In this document: positions 37,529-46,758 of the stretch, piece by piece
How the letters are laid out: each line of letters begins with the position of its first letter
Numbering within the stretch: the stretch's first letter is position 1
Assembly (NCBI GenBank): GCA_963783095.1
Contig: CAWAMR010000001.1
Span: 558,001 to 622,000, forward strand
Reading direction: 5' to 3'
Source of the DNA: CAWAMR01 sp963783095
GTDB lineage: Bacteria; Planctomycetota; Planctomycetia; Gemmatales; Gemmataceae
Length of the DNA: 64,000 nt
Notes under the pieces: generated by a model
What the model was told of the DNA's origin: nothing
Seen by the model: the letters and a program-made list of their open reading frames with translations, nothing else
Database searches by the model: none
Program-made: the position numbers and the translations under genes

Positions 37529-37817
37529 CCCCGCGTTCTGCGCGAACGCGGCTACGGAAAAGCGACTTTTTGGGCCGTAGTTCCGCGCGTTCTGGGTACC
37601 TGTTTAGCCAAAGGCGAGCGTCGAGGCGTAAGCTCGACGTGGACTGCCACAACTCGTGCGCTCATTTTTCGCCGGTGACCCAACCGCTGTATGGTGACTG
37701 TCCACGTCGAGCTTACGCCTCGACGCTCGCCTTTGGCTGAACTGATACCGTTCTGCGCGAACGCGGCTACGGAAAAGTGACTTCCTGCGCCGTAGCCGCG
37801 TTCGCGCAGAACGCGGG
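37529..37817. repeat. Nested palindrome array
   Basis: Two kinds of palindrome alternate. Type A (CGCGTTCTGCGCGAACGCGG with CTACGG, paired with its complement) forms hairpins at about 37529-37595 and 37750-37817. Between them, type B (AAAGGCGAGCGTCGAGGCGT at about 37608-37643) and its inverted complement at about 37698-37738 form a larger hairpin. The arrangement A-B-loop-B'-A fills the gap between the MuiA-like and PQQ genes. Confidence 0.8.
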
Positions 37818-37902
37818 GTATGCCTGCTTTGCTCGAAAGACATTCAGACGTTTCCCGCAGATACGATAACCGATGATCTCCTGTCGCCACATCTTTCCAG
37901 GG

Positions 37903-39477
37903 ATGACCATGTTCCTCCAACATCGCTTTCAATCAGTGGTAATGCTTGCGCTTGGTCTACTTCCCTCGGCCTTGGCTGCCGACTGGCCACAGTGGGGCGG
38001 TGGGCCGACTCGTAATCCGGTCAGTCTGGAAAAGAGGCTTCCGCTCGACTTCAAGTTTAAGGAAGTCGAAGACGGCATTGTGACGCAGCAAGAACGCGGC
38101 ATCACTTGGAGGGCCGAACTCGGCGGTCGAACCATGATTCCACCGGTCGTGGCCGATGGGCTGGTCTGGGTTGGCACAAACACCCGCGATCCAATGAACG
38201 ACAAAACAAAGGAAAGCGACAGGGATGGCGGATTGTTGCTCTGCTTCCGTGAGTCGGACGGGAAACTCCTGTGGGAGCATCGCACGCCCCGGCTGTCAGA
38301 ACAGGGTGTGGACTGGATCGAAGATTTCCCAGGATCAGCGCTCGGGTCGTGCCCGCTCGTCGATGGCGATCGGCTTTGGTATGTGAATAACCGCAACGAA
38401 GTCGTCTGTTTCGACATCGCCCCTTTGAAGAAAGGGACCGGCAAGCCGACCGAAATATGGAAGCTGGATATGCGGAAGAAACTGAGCGTGTTTCCGAGTC
38501 GCCGGTGGATGTGCATGGATAGTTTCGCCGCTTCGGTCGCGGGCTACAAGAACAAGCTGTATGTCGTGACGCACAACGGGATCGATGCGAGTCTAGTCAA
38601 TTTGCCAAAACCGGAAGCTCCGAGTTTGGTGTGCCTGGAAAAGACAACCGGGAAGGTGGTTTGGAAGGACAATTCTCCCGGCAAGGATATTCTTTTTGTT
38701 CAGACGTCCAGTCCGCTGGTCGTCGAGATCAAGGGCAAAGCCCAGGTGATGGTCGGGCAAGGCGACGGCTGGCTGCGATCCTTCGATCCTGCCACCGGCA
38801 AATTGATTTGGAAGAGTGACTTGAACGCCAAGGACGCTGACTGGGAACTTGACGGTACAGGCAACCGGAACTACATCGTCGCCACGCCTATCCTCTACGA
38901 AAATCGCGTATATATCGCAACGGGCCGCCTTGGAAACTATGCTGGTCCTGGTGCGCTATACTGCATCGATCCGACCAAGGAGGGCGATGTTAGCCGAGAA
39001 CTTCAAGCTGGGATGAAGAAGGGCAAGCCAAATCCGAACTCCGCCGTTCTGTGGTTCACTCCTCCCAAGGTTCCGGACGATGCCCCGGCAATCGAAGAAA
39101 CCGGCGAGGAAAAAGTAGACTTGCTCCGCTCACGCGACTACTACTTCGGCCGATCCGTCGCCGGCTGCGTAGCCCACGACGGGCTTGTCTATGCCGCCGA
39201 TATCGGCGGAGTTGTGTACTGCTTTGATGCAAAAACGGGAAAACTCTATTGGGGTACTCGTATCGCGAGGGCAATTCGCGGGCAGTTGCTCTGGGCAGAT
39301 GGACATGTAGTCGTCGTCTCAGATGATGGAGACGTGGCCGTTTTCAAACATGGGAAAGAGAAAAAACGTGTCCTGACGACATGGATACCTCGATTCCAGG
39401 CCGGCCCGGTGTTCGCCAACGGCACGCTTTACCTGACGACGGAGCACACTCTATACGCCATACGCAAAATGAAATGA
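37903..39477 (+). CDS. Secreted PQQ-like beta-propeller protein
   Basis: About 524 residues from the ATG at 37903 (ATG 37909 is an alternative). A signal peptide (VVMLALGLLPSALA) is followed by DWPQWGGGPTRNPVS, the usual start of planctomycete PQQ-propeller proteins. Repeated blade motifs include GLVWVGTNTRD, LLWEHRTPRLS, GLVYAADIGGVVYCFDAKTG and GTLYLTTEHTLYAI. Such proteins resemble BamB or quinoprotein propellers without a catalytic domain. The role is unknown. Confidence 0.75.
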   Translation: MTMFLQHRFQSVVMLALGLLPSALAADWPQWGGGPTRNPVSLEKRLPLDFKFKEVEDGIVTQQERGITWRAELGGRTMIPPVVADGLVWVGTNTRDPMNDKTKESDRDGGLLLCFRESDGKLLWEHRTPRLSEQGVDWIEDFPGSALGSCPLVDGDRLWYVNNRNEVVCFDIAPLKKGTGKPTEIWKLDMRKKLSVFPSRRWMCMDSFAASVAGYKNKLYVVTHNGIDASLVNLPKPEAPSLVCLEKTTGKVVWKDNSPGKDILFVQTSSPLVVEIKGKAQVMVGQGDGWLRSFDPATGKLIWKSDLNAKDADWELDGTGNRNYIVATPILYENRVYIATGRLGNYAGPGALYCIDPTKEGDVSRELQAGMKKGKPNPNSAVLWFTPPKVPDDAPAIEETGEEKVDLLRSRDYYFGRSVAGCVAHDGLVYAADIGGVVYCFDAKTGKLYWGTRIARAIRGQLLWADGHVVVVSDDGDVAVFKHGKEKKRVLTTWIPRFQAGPVFANGTLYLTTEHTLYAIRKMK

Positions 39478-39520
39478 GGAATAATCAATCGGCCCGCGGA
39501 CGCTGCAAAATTGCCACCAT

Positions 39521-40690
39521 TCATGAAGGAGCAGTACTCAAGTACTCTATCCCCAGCAAGGTAAAATCCTCCGGATGGCGCGAGCGTTCCAAAAGTTCAC
39601 GCGCTACCTGATCGACAAAATTCTGTAGCGGCAGATGTCGGTGGAGTTTCACCGCCTCAATCAGCGGATCGCCGGTTCCTTCGGAGCCTGGCGGATGGAC
39701 CCCATCGGTGTAAAGCAGCAATTTGTCTCCAGGCCGAAGCTGTTGATTTTGAATTGCGTAATCGGATTCGACGACGCCGAGCATCGTCCCGAAGGCGTGC
39801 CAGTAGGCCGGCTCCTCTTCGGCCGGCACCAGCAGAGGATTCGGGTGACCGGCCCGCGCGAAAGCGACACCGCCATCCCGACAATTGATTTGCAAGTAGA
39901 GCATCGTCACGAAGGGCGGCTCCGCCAGGCCAAGACCGGCTAATTCGCGGTTGAGCCGGCCCAGTACCTCGTTGGGCGGGACGAGGCGATACGATCGGCC
40001 GCTGATCTCTTTCACTTCGATGCTTTTCTTGACGAAAATGCTTAATAGACTACTTGCGGGAAGTCCTCGCCCCATCGCATCCGCGACATAAACGCCGGCA
40101 TTTTCCTCGTCCAGCCGAAGGACATCGTAAAAATCGCCGCCAACCCGGCTGCGCGGGCGATAACAGACGGCAAAGCGCGTCTGCCGAATTTCAGGCAAAC
40201 CGCGCGCCAAGAAACTGCGGTGGATTCGCCGGGTCAATTCCAAATCGCTATCGATTTGCTGATAGGCCTGTTGCAGCCTTTGGTTGATCAATCCCGCCTC
40301 GGCGGCCCGGCCCGTCAGCCTGGAATTCATGTGCTGGATGCGCAAGAGAGCTTTAACTTGCCCGATCAAGTGTTCGGGCGTTATCGGTCGAGCGATGCAG
40401 ACGTCGGCCCCGGCATCGAGACCGCCCGCGTAGAGGGCCGGGATCGCCTCGAAGCAGAGCCAGATGATCGGTACGTAATGTTCGCCGAGTTCGATGCGCC
40501 AGCGCCGACAAACGGCCTGGGCGGTTGTGGTAGACTGGGGAGTGACCTCGACGACGACGAGTTGACTGCGCGCCACTTCGGATGGGTCGATGCCGGATAG
40601 CCCCGAAACGGTGACCGGGAAACCGGCTTGTTCCAGCACGGAGCGCACGTCGTCGCCGGCAGGATTACCGACGAGTAAGATTCGGGGCAT
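39521..40690 (-). CDS. SpoIIE/RsbU-type phosphatase with degenerate receiver
   Basis: A 389-residue PP2C-like phosphatase of the partner-switching type. Residues 1-115 look like a receiver, but the expected phospho-Asp position reads SQLVVVEVTP with Glu. A coiled coil (INQRLQQAYQQIDSDLE) leads to the SpoIIE domain with VGGDFYDVLR, YVADAMGRGLPAS, LLLYTDGVHPPG and PEDFTLLGI, the metal-binding Asp residues. It would dephosphorylate the STAS antagonist encoded divergently 200 bp away. Confidence 0.85.
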   Translation of the reverse strand: MPRILLVGNPAGDDVRSVLEQAGFPVTVSGLSGIDPSEVARSQLVVVEVTPQSTTTAQAVCRRWRIELGEHYVPIIWLCFEAIPALYAGGLDAGADVCIARPITPEHLIGQVKALLRIQHMNSRLTGRAAEAGLINQRLQQAYQQIDSDLELTRRIHRSFLARGLPEIRQTRFAVCYRPRSRVGGDFYDVLRLDEENAGVYVADAMGRGLPASSLLSIFVKKSIEVKEISGRSYRLVPPNEVLGRLNRELAGLGLAEPPFVTMLYLQINCRDGGVAFARAGHPNPLLVPAEEEPAYWHAFGTMLGVVESDYAIQNQQLRPGDKLLLYTDGVHPPGSEGTGDPLIEAVKLHRHLPLQNFVDQVARELLERSRHPEDFTLLGIEYLSTAPS

Positions 40691-40889
40691 GGGAGTTGAG
40701 CCGCATTACCAAACCTCCTGGATTGCGCAGTGAATAGTTAATTCTATGTCATAAATTGCCGTTGACTCCAGAACTTTTGGTAGCATGGACCAAGACTCTG
40801 TGTGGAAAAGCGCTGGAAGCGCTTGACAGCGGGGGTGTCTGCCTTGACAATCAACAAATAGATGTTTCGGTATCCACTTGGAGATGGGT

Positions 40890-41252
40890 ATGAGTCAGCA
40901 ACCACGTCGCCGTCGTCTCGAAGTCGAGGATATGGGCGACATCGCAGTCGTGAACTTTGTCGACAAGAAGATTCTGGATGAACAGAACATCCAGATGATC
41001 GGCGACGATTTATTTCGCCTAGTCGATGAATTGGGTCGTCGGAAGATCCTTCTGAATTTCCGAAACGTGGAGTTCCTCTCCAGCGCCGCGCTGGGGAAAC
41101 TGATCACGCTCAACCGGAAGGTTCAGGCAGTGAAGGGGAAACTCATTCTGTGCGGAATCACCAAAGAGATTCGAGAGGTTTTTGAAATCACCAAACTCGA
41201 TAAGCTCTTTGTGATCCAACAGGACGAGCAAGTCGCTCTTCAATCGTTCTGA
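40890..41252 (+). CDS. STAS-domain anti-sigma-factor antagonist (RsbV-like)
   Basis: About 120 residues. The core has EDMGDIAVVNFVDKKILDE, ILLNFRNVEFLSSAALGKL with the phosphorylatable Ser, and GKLILCGITKEIREVFEIT. GGAG 8 nt before the ATG at 40890 decides the start. When unphosphorylated it binds the anti-sigma kinase encoded next, freeing a sigma factor that is not in this window. Confidence 0.9.
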   Translation: MSQQPRRRRLEVEDMGDIAVVNFVDKKILDEQNIQMIGDDLFRLVDELGRRKILLNFRNVEFLSSAALGKLITLNRKVQAVKGKLILCGITKEIREVFEITKLDKLFVIQQDEQVALQSF

Positions 41253-41296
41253 TCGAACCATAGATCGGTGTCGTTTCGGGAAAAGCAGGTTGCTAC

Positions 41297-41719
41297 ATGA
41301 ATACACCTGGCGGGCCGGTGACCATCACGATTCCCAGCGACCTCAGTGCTGCGCGCCAACTGCAAAACGAGATCGAGGAAGCGTTGCAGGTGGTTCAATT
41401 TGCCGAGGCCGAGATTTTCGCCATCAAGATGGCCATTGAGGAAGCTCTCGTAAACGCGATCAAGCACGGCAATCAGATGGACCCCGAAAAAATCGTGACG
41501 GTGCGTTACCAGGCCGATCCCGAGCGCTTTGAAATCAAGATCACCGATCAGGGGCCCGGCTTCGATCCGAACGACGTTCCCGACCCGACCGCGCCGGAAA
41601 ATCTGGAAAGACCCTGCGGGCGCGGCTTGCTTTTGATTCGCTACTACATGACCGAAGTCAGCTTCCACGACTGCGGCAACACGATCGCCATGTTCAAGTT
41701 GCGCAATGGGTCAAAATAA
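41297..41719 (+). CDS. RsbW-like anti-sigma kinase (HATPase)
   Basis: A 140-residue GHKL kinase: N-box MAIEEALVNAIKHGNQ, G1 ITDQGPGFDPNDV and G2 PCGRGLLLIRYYM. It phosphorylates the STAS protein encoded 44 bp upstream and holds a sigma factor. Together with the divergent SpoIIE-type phosphatase it forms a complete partner-switching module. Confidence 0.9.
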   Translation: MNTPGGPVTITIPSDLSAARQLQNEIEEALQVVQFAEAEIFAIKMAIEEALVNAIKHGNQMDPEKIVTVRYQADPERFEIKITDQGPGFDPNDVPDPTAPENLERPCGRGLLLIRYYMTEVSFHDCGNTIAMFKLRNGSK

Positions 41720-41767
41720 CGGGCACGGGATGCGGGGCGCGGCACACGAAGCCAATGGAGAGATGCG

Positions 41768-41980
41768 GTGGTAGCGAGTTACACGGCGGTTGTCCAACAA
41801 GACGGTGAGTGGTGGATTGGCTGGATCGAAGAGGTTCCTGGCGTCAATTCGCAAGGCCAAACTCGGGAAGAATTGCTGGAAAATCTCCGCGACGCGTTGG
41901 CAGAAGCCTTAGAAATGAATCGAGCAGAAGCAAGGGCAGCAGCGAGCGGGGCTTTTGAAGAAGTGAGCATTCATGCGTGA
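41768..41980 (+). CDS. HicB-like antitoxin, orphan
   Basis: A 70-residue protein with a GTG start and GGAGAG upstream. The sequence MVASYTAVVQQDGEWWIGW, then EEVPGVNSQGQTREELLEN and ALAEALEMNR is the HicB fold. The stop overlaps a GTG that begins a 13-codon stub of hicA. No complete toxin gene is present, so the protein may have become solitary, or may regulate its own promoter. Confidence 0.75.
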   Translation: MVASYTAVVQQDGEWWIGWIEEVPGVNSQGQTREELLENLRDALAEALEMNRAEARAAASGAFEEVSIHA

Positions 41981-42018
41981 AGCGACTTGGGGTAATCGAA
42001 CATCTTCGTAAGCAATGA
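41977..42018 (+). pseudogene. hicA stub (13 codons)
   Basis: GTG overlapping the HicB-like gene's stop opens a frame reading VKRLGVIEHLRKQ before TGA. It matches the first helix of HicA toxins (compare MKRRELIRHLEKHGC as a typical start). The rest of hicA is replaced by the hydrolase gene, whose ATG overlaps this stop. Confidence 0.55.
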
Positions 42019-42650
42019 ATGTTATTCTCGTTCACGGCATGGGGCGCACACCTTTATCGATGATGCTCCTCGCTCGTCGGCTCCGCAAATCCGGGTTTCG
42101 CACCCATTTTTTCGGTTATTTCCCCTTCCTCGAATCCTTTGCCTCGATTACCGATCGACTGGCTCGCAAACTCATCACATTCGCCATCCATCCATACATC
42201 GGTGTCGGGCATTCCCTGGGCGGTTTGCTTTTGCGAGCGGCAGTCGATCAGCTTTTCCCTCCGGCCCAACTCCCCGAACGCCTCATTATGCTCGGAACGC
42301 CGAACCATTCTCCACAGCTGGCAAGATTCTTCGGTTCGTGGCGGGCATATCGCTACTTCACCGGCGACAGCGGGCAATTACTCGCCAGTCCCGATCGCAT
42401 GGACGCACTTCCCGCAGCAAAAGTTCCCGTGACGCTCGTAGCAGGCACGGCGGGCTGGAGGCAGTGGAAAAGCCCATTCGGTCAGGAGCTGAATGACGCC
42501 ATCGTCTCGGTCTTCGAAGTTCGCATGGAAGGGGCAACGCTCGTCGAACTCCCCCTCCGACATACCTATATGATGAACGCTTGTTGCGTGGCCGATCTTG
42601 TCGTGCGCTCTGTCGGAAATGACGCATCTACTCGACGCAATCGAGATTGA
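42015..42650 (+). CDS. Alpha/beta hydrolase
   Basis: A 211-residue esterase/lipase-like hydrolase. VILVHGMGRTPLSM supplies the oxyanion hole. IGVGHSLGGLLLRAAV carries the nucleophilic Ser. His in LPLRHTYMMN is the likely catalytic His. It lacks a signal peptide. The ATG overlaps the hicA stub stop. The substrate is unknown. Confidence 0.75.
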   Translation: MNVILVHGMGRTPLSMMLLARRLRKSGFRTHFFGYFPFLESFASITDRLARKLITFAIHPYIGVGHSLGGLLLRAAVDQLFPPAQLPERLIMLGTPNHSPQLARFFGSWRAYRYFTGDSGQLLASPDRMDALPAAKVPVTLVAGTAGWRQWKSPFGQELNDAIVSVFEVRMEGATLVELPLRHTYMMNACCVADLVVRSVGNDASTRRNRD

Positions 42651-42802
42651 CACACTACCCCTGCGAGATTCGCCCGCGTCGCGGCTTCGAGTTGACATGG
42701 TGATGAGTTTCCGTGCCCAGGCATATCAAGAAGTCCAGGTTGTCGGAAGCGACCTCACTGTGGTAGAACAATAACCGACGGCCACCTTCAAGGGAGCGAT
42801 TC

Positions 42803-43426
42803 GTGGTAGTTTCGACGATTCCATCATTGCCCGTTCTTGGGACACTTGCCGGGTTTCGCCGATTCAGTGTCCCCGAGTACCATCGGCTTATCGAAATCGG
42901 CATTCTCACCGAGAACGATAACCTGGAACTGATCGATGGCTATTTGGTGAAAAAAATGTCTCGCAATCCTCCCCACGACAGCGTGTTGCAAGCGAGCGTG
43001 TTGCAAGCGGCCAACTACCTGCTGATTTCCTTACTTCCCCAGGATTGGAACATTCGCATTCAATGCGCGGTTACTCTTTCCAAAAGCGAACCCGAACCCG
43101 ATGTGGCGATCGTTCGCGGAACCTGGCGCGACTACCAGCACCGGCATCCTTCCGCCGCTGATGTGGGCATCGTCATGGAAGTCAGCGATTCGACACTGGA
43201 TGGCGACCGCGCCGACAAATGCTGGATCTACGCGGACGCCGGGATTCCCATTTACTGGATCATCAATCTGGTAGACTCCCAGATCGAAGTCTACACGCTT
43301 CCTTCCGGCCCAACATCAGCGCCCGCGTACGGACAGCGACAAGATTACAAACCCGGCGATACGATCCCGTTGATGTTGGCGGGGAGTGCGGTCGCATCGG
43401 TGCGAGTGGATGAGCTTCTGGGGTGA
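42803..43426 (+). CDS. Uma2 family (DUF820) putative endonuclease
   Basis: A 207-residue PD-(D/E)XK-type protein. FSVPEYHRLIEIGILTEND, NLELIDGYLVKKMSRNPPHD with the first catalytic residues, SEPEPDVAIVRGTW and VGIVMEVSDSTLDGDRADK are family motifs. GGGAG precedes the GTG. The function of Uma2 proteins is not established. A paralog lies at 46.8 kb. Confidence 0.85.
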   Translation: MVVSTIPSLPVLGTLAGFRRFSVPEYHRLIEIGILTENDNLELIDGYLVKKMSRNPPHDSVLQASVLQAANYLLISLLPQDWNIRIQCAVTLSKSEPEPDVAIVRGTWRDYQHRHPSAADVGIVMEVSDSTLDGDRADKCWIYADAGIPIYWIINLVDSQIEVYTLPSGPTSAPAYGQRQDYKPGDTIPLMLAGSAVASVRVDELLG

Positions 43427-43517
43427 GTTGAGTTTGGAATCTTCTCTTCAAGCTGCAACAGCCTGGAGCATCGCTTCAAAGTCTTCGGGTTCGATGACGC
43501 CGCGCTCACTCAGATGT

Positions 43518-43680
43518 CTACGCGCCACCGCCATAACTTGCCAGGGAACGTAAATGGGCACGTTCTATTGTCACCGAGATAAATCGCCCCTTCTGGACAG
43601 TCTTCAGATGATCGGTCGCTTTTAGTTGGATCCGAATTTCGCCGACCTCGACTTCACCTTCACTCCCGCGATATTCATCT
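43518..43680 (-). pseudogene. DUF4365-like remnant
   Basis: A start-less frame reads EVEVGEIRIQLKATDHLKTV, then QKGRFISVTIERAHLRSLA before a stop at 43518. IQLKAT matches the Q-x-K motif of DUF4365 proteins and of the intact gene at 28.5 kb. No N-terminal part is present upstream, where the GT-C-type gene ends. Confidence 0.4.
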
Positions 43681-44920
43681 TACCTCAACAGATGGGTGGT
43701 CTGAATTTTGGTTTCCCCAGCCCAGCCAGTACATCACCTTACTGATTCCCACCGCGGCGAAAATGACCAAAATGGGTGCGATGCCGTGCCGGAATCGGCT
43801 GCAGCCGTAGAACGCAATCGCCGTCAAAAAGGTTGCCGCAATCGGCACGATGATGATTCCCAGTTGCAAGGTTCTTCTTCGGATTGCCAAAAACCCGCCC
43901 AGCAACACAAAGGAGAACAGACACATCCAACTGATCCGAAACGCCCGATCGACGGTTTCGTTATCGGTCTCGCTATAAACCCAGAAAAGCCTGGCGATCT
44001 TGTGAAGACAGATTTCGGGCAGCGCATCCGGATGATTCCGAATAAACTCCCAGCCATATCGATAAGCAGCGTTCTCTCGTTCGATCTCGGTTCCCCGCAG
44101 CGGATGGCGGGCATCCTGCAAAGAACTCGCGGACACCCAGTAGCCCATCAGTTCCGGCTTCGAGGCGATCACTTCGTTGTGAGCGCCCCAGAAGGTGTAG
44201 CCCCCCACGATCGTGCAAATCGTCGGCTTACCCATCACCAGATAGTTTCGGGCCACCCAGGGCGCAACCAGGGCCGCTGCGCAGCTAACCATCAAAAAGC
44301 AACGAAGAATTCGATCTTTCCACGGTCCGCGCGAGCAGAATCAGAGCGTGCAAGGCCAGACCGAGCAGCATGTTGGGCCTGACGAGAATGGTAAAGCCCC
44401 AGGCCAGTCCGCATACCATGTCGGCCCAGCCGGGCCGTTTGCGAGCTGCGAGGATGCCGAATCCGCAGGCCAGGGTCAGGGCCAGCGAGAAAGGTACTTC
44501 GCTCAAAAAGTGCATCGCGTAATAGAAATGTCCAGGATAGACCGCGAGCACAAGGGAAGAAATGATGGCTTCACGCCTGCCGAAAAGCAGAAAGGCAACC
44601 CAGCCGGTCGTAAGGACGGTCAAGCTGGAGAGCAAGCAAAGCCAGATCCGCGCGGCAAGGTACGAATGACCTGCCAACCGATAGACGGTAAAGAGGGTCA
44701 AGGACGTTCCCGGCGGACGACAGGCCGTTGGATTTCCCTCCGAGAACGAGTAACCATTGCCGATGCTCAGTTGATAGGCAAATAATTCGTAATCGATTTG
44801 ATCCGGGTTCGCCTCTTTGCGCGGCGGTCCCGCCAGACCCTGATACTTCCAGGTGACACCCAGACGAATTGCCAGAGCAACGCCGAAAATGACGACCATC
44901 GCACCAACAAATCGCTTCAT
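43675..44920 (-). CDS. Multi-pass membrane glycosyltransferase (GT39/ArnT-like, frameshifted)
   Basis: Starts MKRFVGAMVVIFGVALAIRL; after the first helix comes DQIDYELFAYQLSIGNGYS and CRPPGTSLTLFTVYRLAG, typical of GT-C enzymes with the acidic motif after helix 1. About nine helices follow. The frame breaks near 44325 at LLAR and resumes PWKDRILRCFLMVSCAAAL, running to the stop at 43675. It probably transfers sugars from a lipid-linked donor to proteins or lipids; the target is unknown. Confidence 0.75.
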
Positions 44921-44934
44921 GGGAATCTCTTGCA

Positions 44935-45021
44935 GATGACAAGGTGACAAGGTGACAAGGTGACAACCTTCGGATTCTTTATCGCTGACTTTTGTCACTT
45001 TGTCACCTTGTCACCTTGTCA
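44935..45021. repeat. Inverted tandem 8-mer hairpin (AAGGTGAC unit)
   Basis: The left arm has three tandem AAGGTGAC copies. The right arm has four copies of GTCACCTT/TTTGTCAC. The spacer is about 30 nt. It lies between the TolB-like and GT-C-type genes. The same unit builds the element at 51176. Confidence 0.85.
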
Positions 45022-45023
45022 CT

Positions 45024-46045
45024 TCACGGGGCAATGAAATCGGCAATGTACAACTGCGAGGAATGACTCTCGTTGCGCGTCGAAGTCCACATCACTTTTT
45101 TGTAGTCGGGACTGAAGACCGGCAACACGTCCATCGCCGGCGCATAGGTGATGCGCGTGGTTTTTCCCGTTTCAATATTCATCCAGTACAAATCATAGTT
45201 CGGCCTGGCCTTTTCGTCGCTGTGATCGGCAGCGGTATAGATGATATGCGTGCCATCCTTGTACCAATAGGGAGCCCAGTACACCCATTTATCGTTATCC
45301 GTCAAGGCCTTTTCCCCGCTTCCATCCACGTTGATAACGTAGAGTTGCAAACGATCTTTCTCTTTCCGGTCGCTGCGGAAAATCACTTTCTTGCCGTCCG
45401 GCGAGAAAAAGGGCCGCCGTTGTAGCAGCCCGGCGCTTTGGTCAGTTGGCGAACATTCTTGCCGTCCGAATCCATGATATACAGTTCGAGATTGCCATCG
45501 CGGTTCGAGCAAAAGACGATCTGCTTGCCGTCGGGCGAGAACGACCCTTCCGCATCGTAGCCCTTGGAATGGGTCAGATTCTTCAGGCCGCCGCCCTCTA
45601 GATCGGCCTCGAAGATGTCCATATAGGGATCGAAATCCCACTTGTAGCGGGGGCGTTTGCCGGACTTCTTGTCGATCGCGCGCTGGACGTATTCCGCTTC
45701 CTGATGTTTCTTGGCATCCGGATCGGGGTGACTGCTGGCAAAGATGATCTTTTTCCCATCTCTCGAAAAGGCGGAGCAGGTGGTCCGGCCCGTACCCGGA
45801 CTGACGCGGCGATAGCTGCCCGTCGCCAAATCCTGTATGAAGATCTGATAGAACGGATTACCGGTGCTCTTCTCTTCGGCCTGATAGATAATCTTCTTGC
45901 CGTCCGGAGAGAAATACCCTTCCCCGGCCCGGACAAAATCAAACGTCAGTTGTTTGATATTCTTCAGATGAACGGCTTCATCCTTTTCCCAGGGTTGGGG
46001 GGCAGGGTCGGCCCCGAGAGCGAATGTCAGTAGTAATGGGATCAT
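45024..46045 (-). CDS. TolB-like beta-propeller protein (frameshifted)
   Basis: An exported propeller with a short N-terminal signal (MIPLLLTFALGADPAP). It has repeated WD40-like/TolB blades: YFSPDGKKIIYQAEE, FSRDGKKIIFASSHPD, FSPDGKQIVFCSNRDG, and after a break near 45415 FFSPDGKKVIFRSDRK and FSPDYKKVMWTSTRN. AAAGGA precedes the ATG. It may bind a protein or peptidoglycan-linked partner in the periplasm; the precise role is unknown. Confidence 0.8.
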
Positions 46046-46120
46046 GCTGTTCCTTTCACAATCATTTCGCTTGCGGTATGGGAATGTACTCGGTTAGTTT
46101 ATGGTTTATTGGAGGGAGAT

Positions 46121-46705
46121 ATGGACCAAATCACAGACTGGTTACGCGGGAACATTTGGGTGGTTGTTGGTGTCATTGGCGGGCTGATCGTGATCGTGGC
46201 GGCCGTCAAATTGCTCGGCGGCGGCAAGAAAACACACAAGGATCTGCAAAAAGGTCAGCGCGAAGACTTGGAGGATTATCCTCCGGCCCCTGCGTCAAAA
46301 GGCTCGCGCAAGTTGCTCCTCGATGGCTTGGAAGTGCGGATGCGCCTCGTGGTGGTTGCCCCGATGGGCAAACAACAAGATCCCATCGACGCCGATGATG
46401 TGCCCGAAATGCTCGACGACGTCCTGCGCGGACTCGGAGCCTTCGTGACGGCGGACAAGGCGCGCGTGCGAGTCTGGCCGGCACAACTCAGTGCAGCGGG
46501 GTTTGCACCATCATTCTTTCGCCTCGTCCAATCACCCGATGAACAGGGAAAGAAATCGAACTGGGTACTGGTCGCGGGGCCGGCCAAGTCGGCGGGCCGG
46601 CCCATCTTGCTCGGTTTCGCTCTCTACAGCGATGAGGAGAATAAACTCGGTCGGGTTACGGTGGAAGGAAAGGAATGGGTAGAATCGTTGCAGATTGCGA
46701 AATAG
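46121..46705 (+). CDS. Single-pass membrane protein
   Basis: A 194-residue protein. An N-terminal transmembrane helix (IWVVVGVIGGLIVIVAAV) is followed by a soluble domain with LEVRMRLVVVAPMGKQQ and WVLVAGPAKSAGRPILLG. GGAGGGAG before the ATG at 46121 fixes the start. The family was not recognised. Confidence 0.6.
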   Translation: MDQITDWLRGNIWVVVGVIGGLIVIVAAVKLLGGGKKTHKDLQKGQREDLEDYPPAPASKGSRKLLLDGLEVRMRLVVVAPMGKQQDPIDADDVPEMLDDVLRGLGAFVTADKARVRVWPAQLSAAGFAPSFFRLVQSPDEQGKKSNWVLVAGPAKSAGRPILLGFALYSDEENKLGRVTVEGKEWVESLQIAK

Positions 46706-46758
46706 CTTTCGGCAACGTGCCAAACGGCATTGGCGATATCGATTTTGGAGATCTTCCC

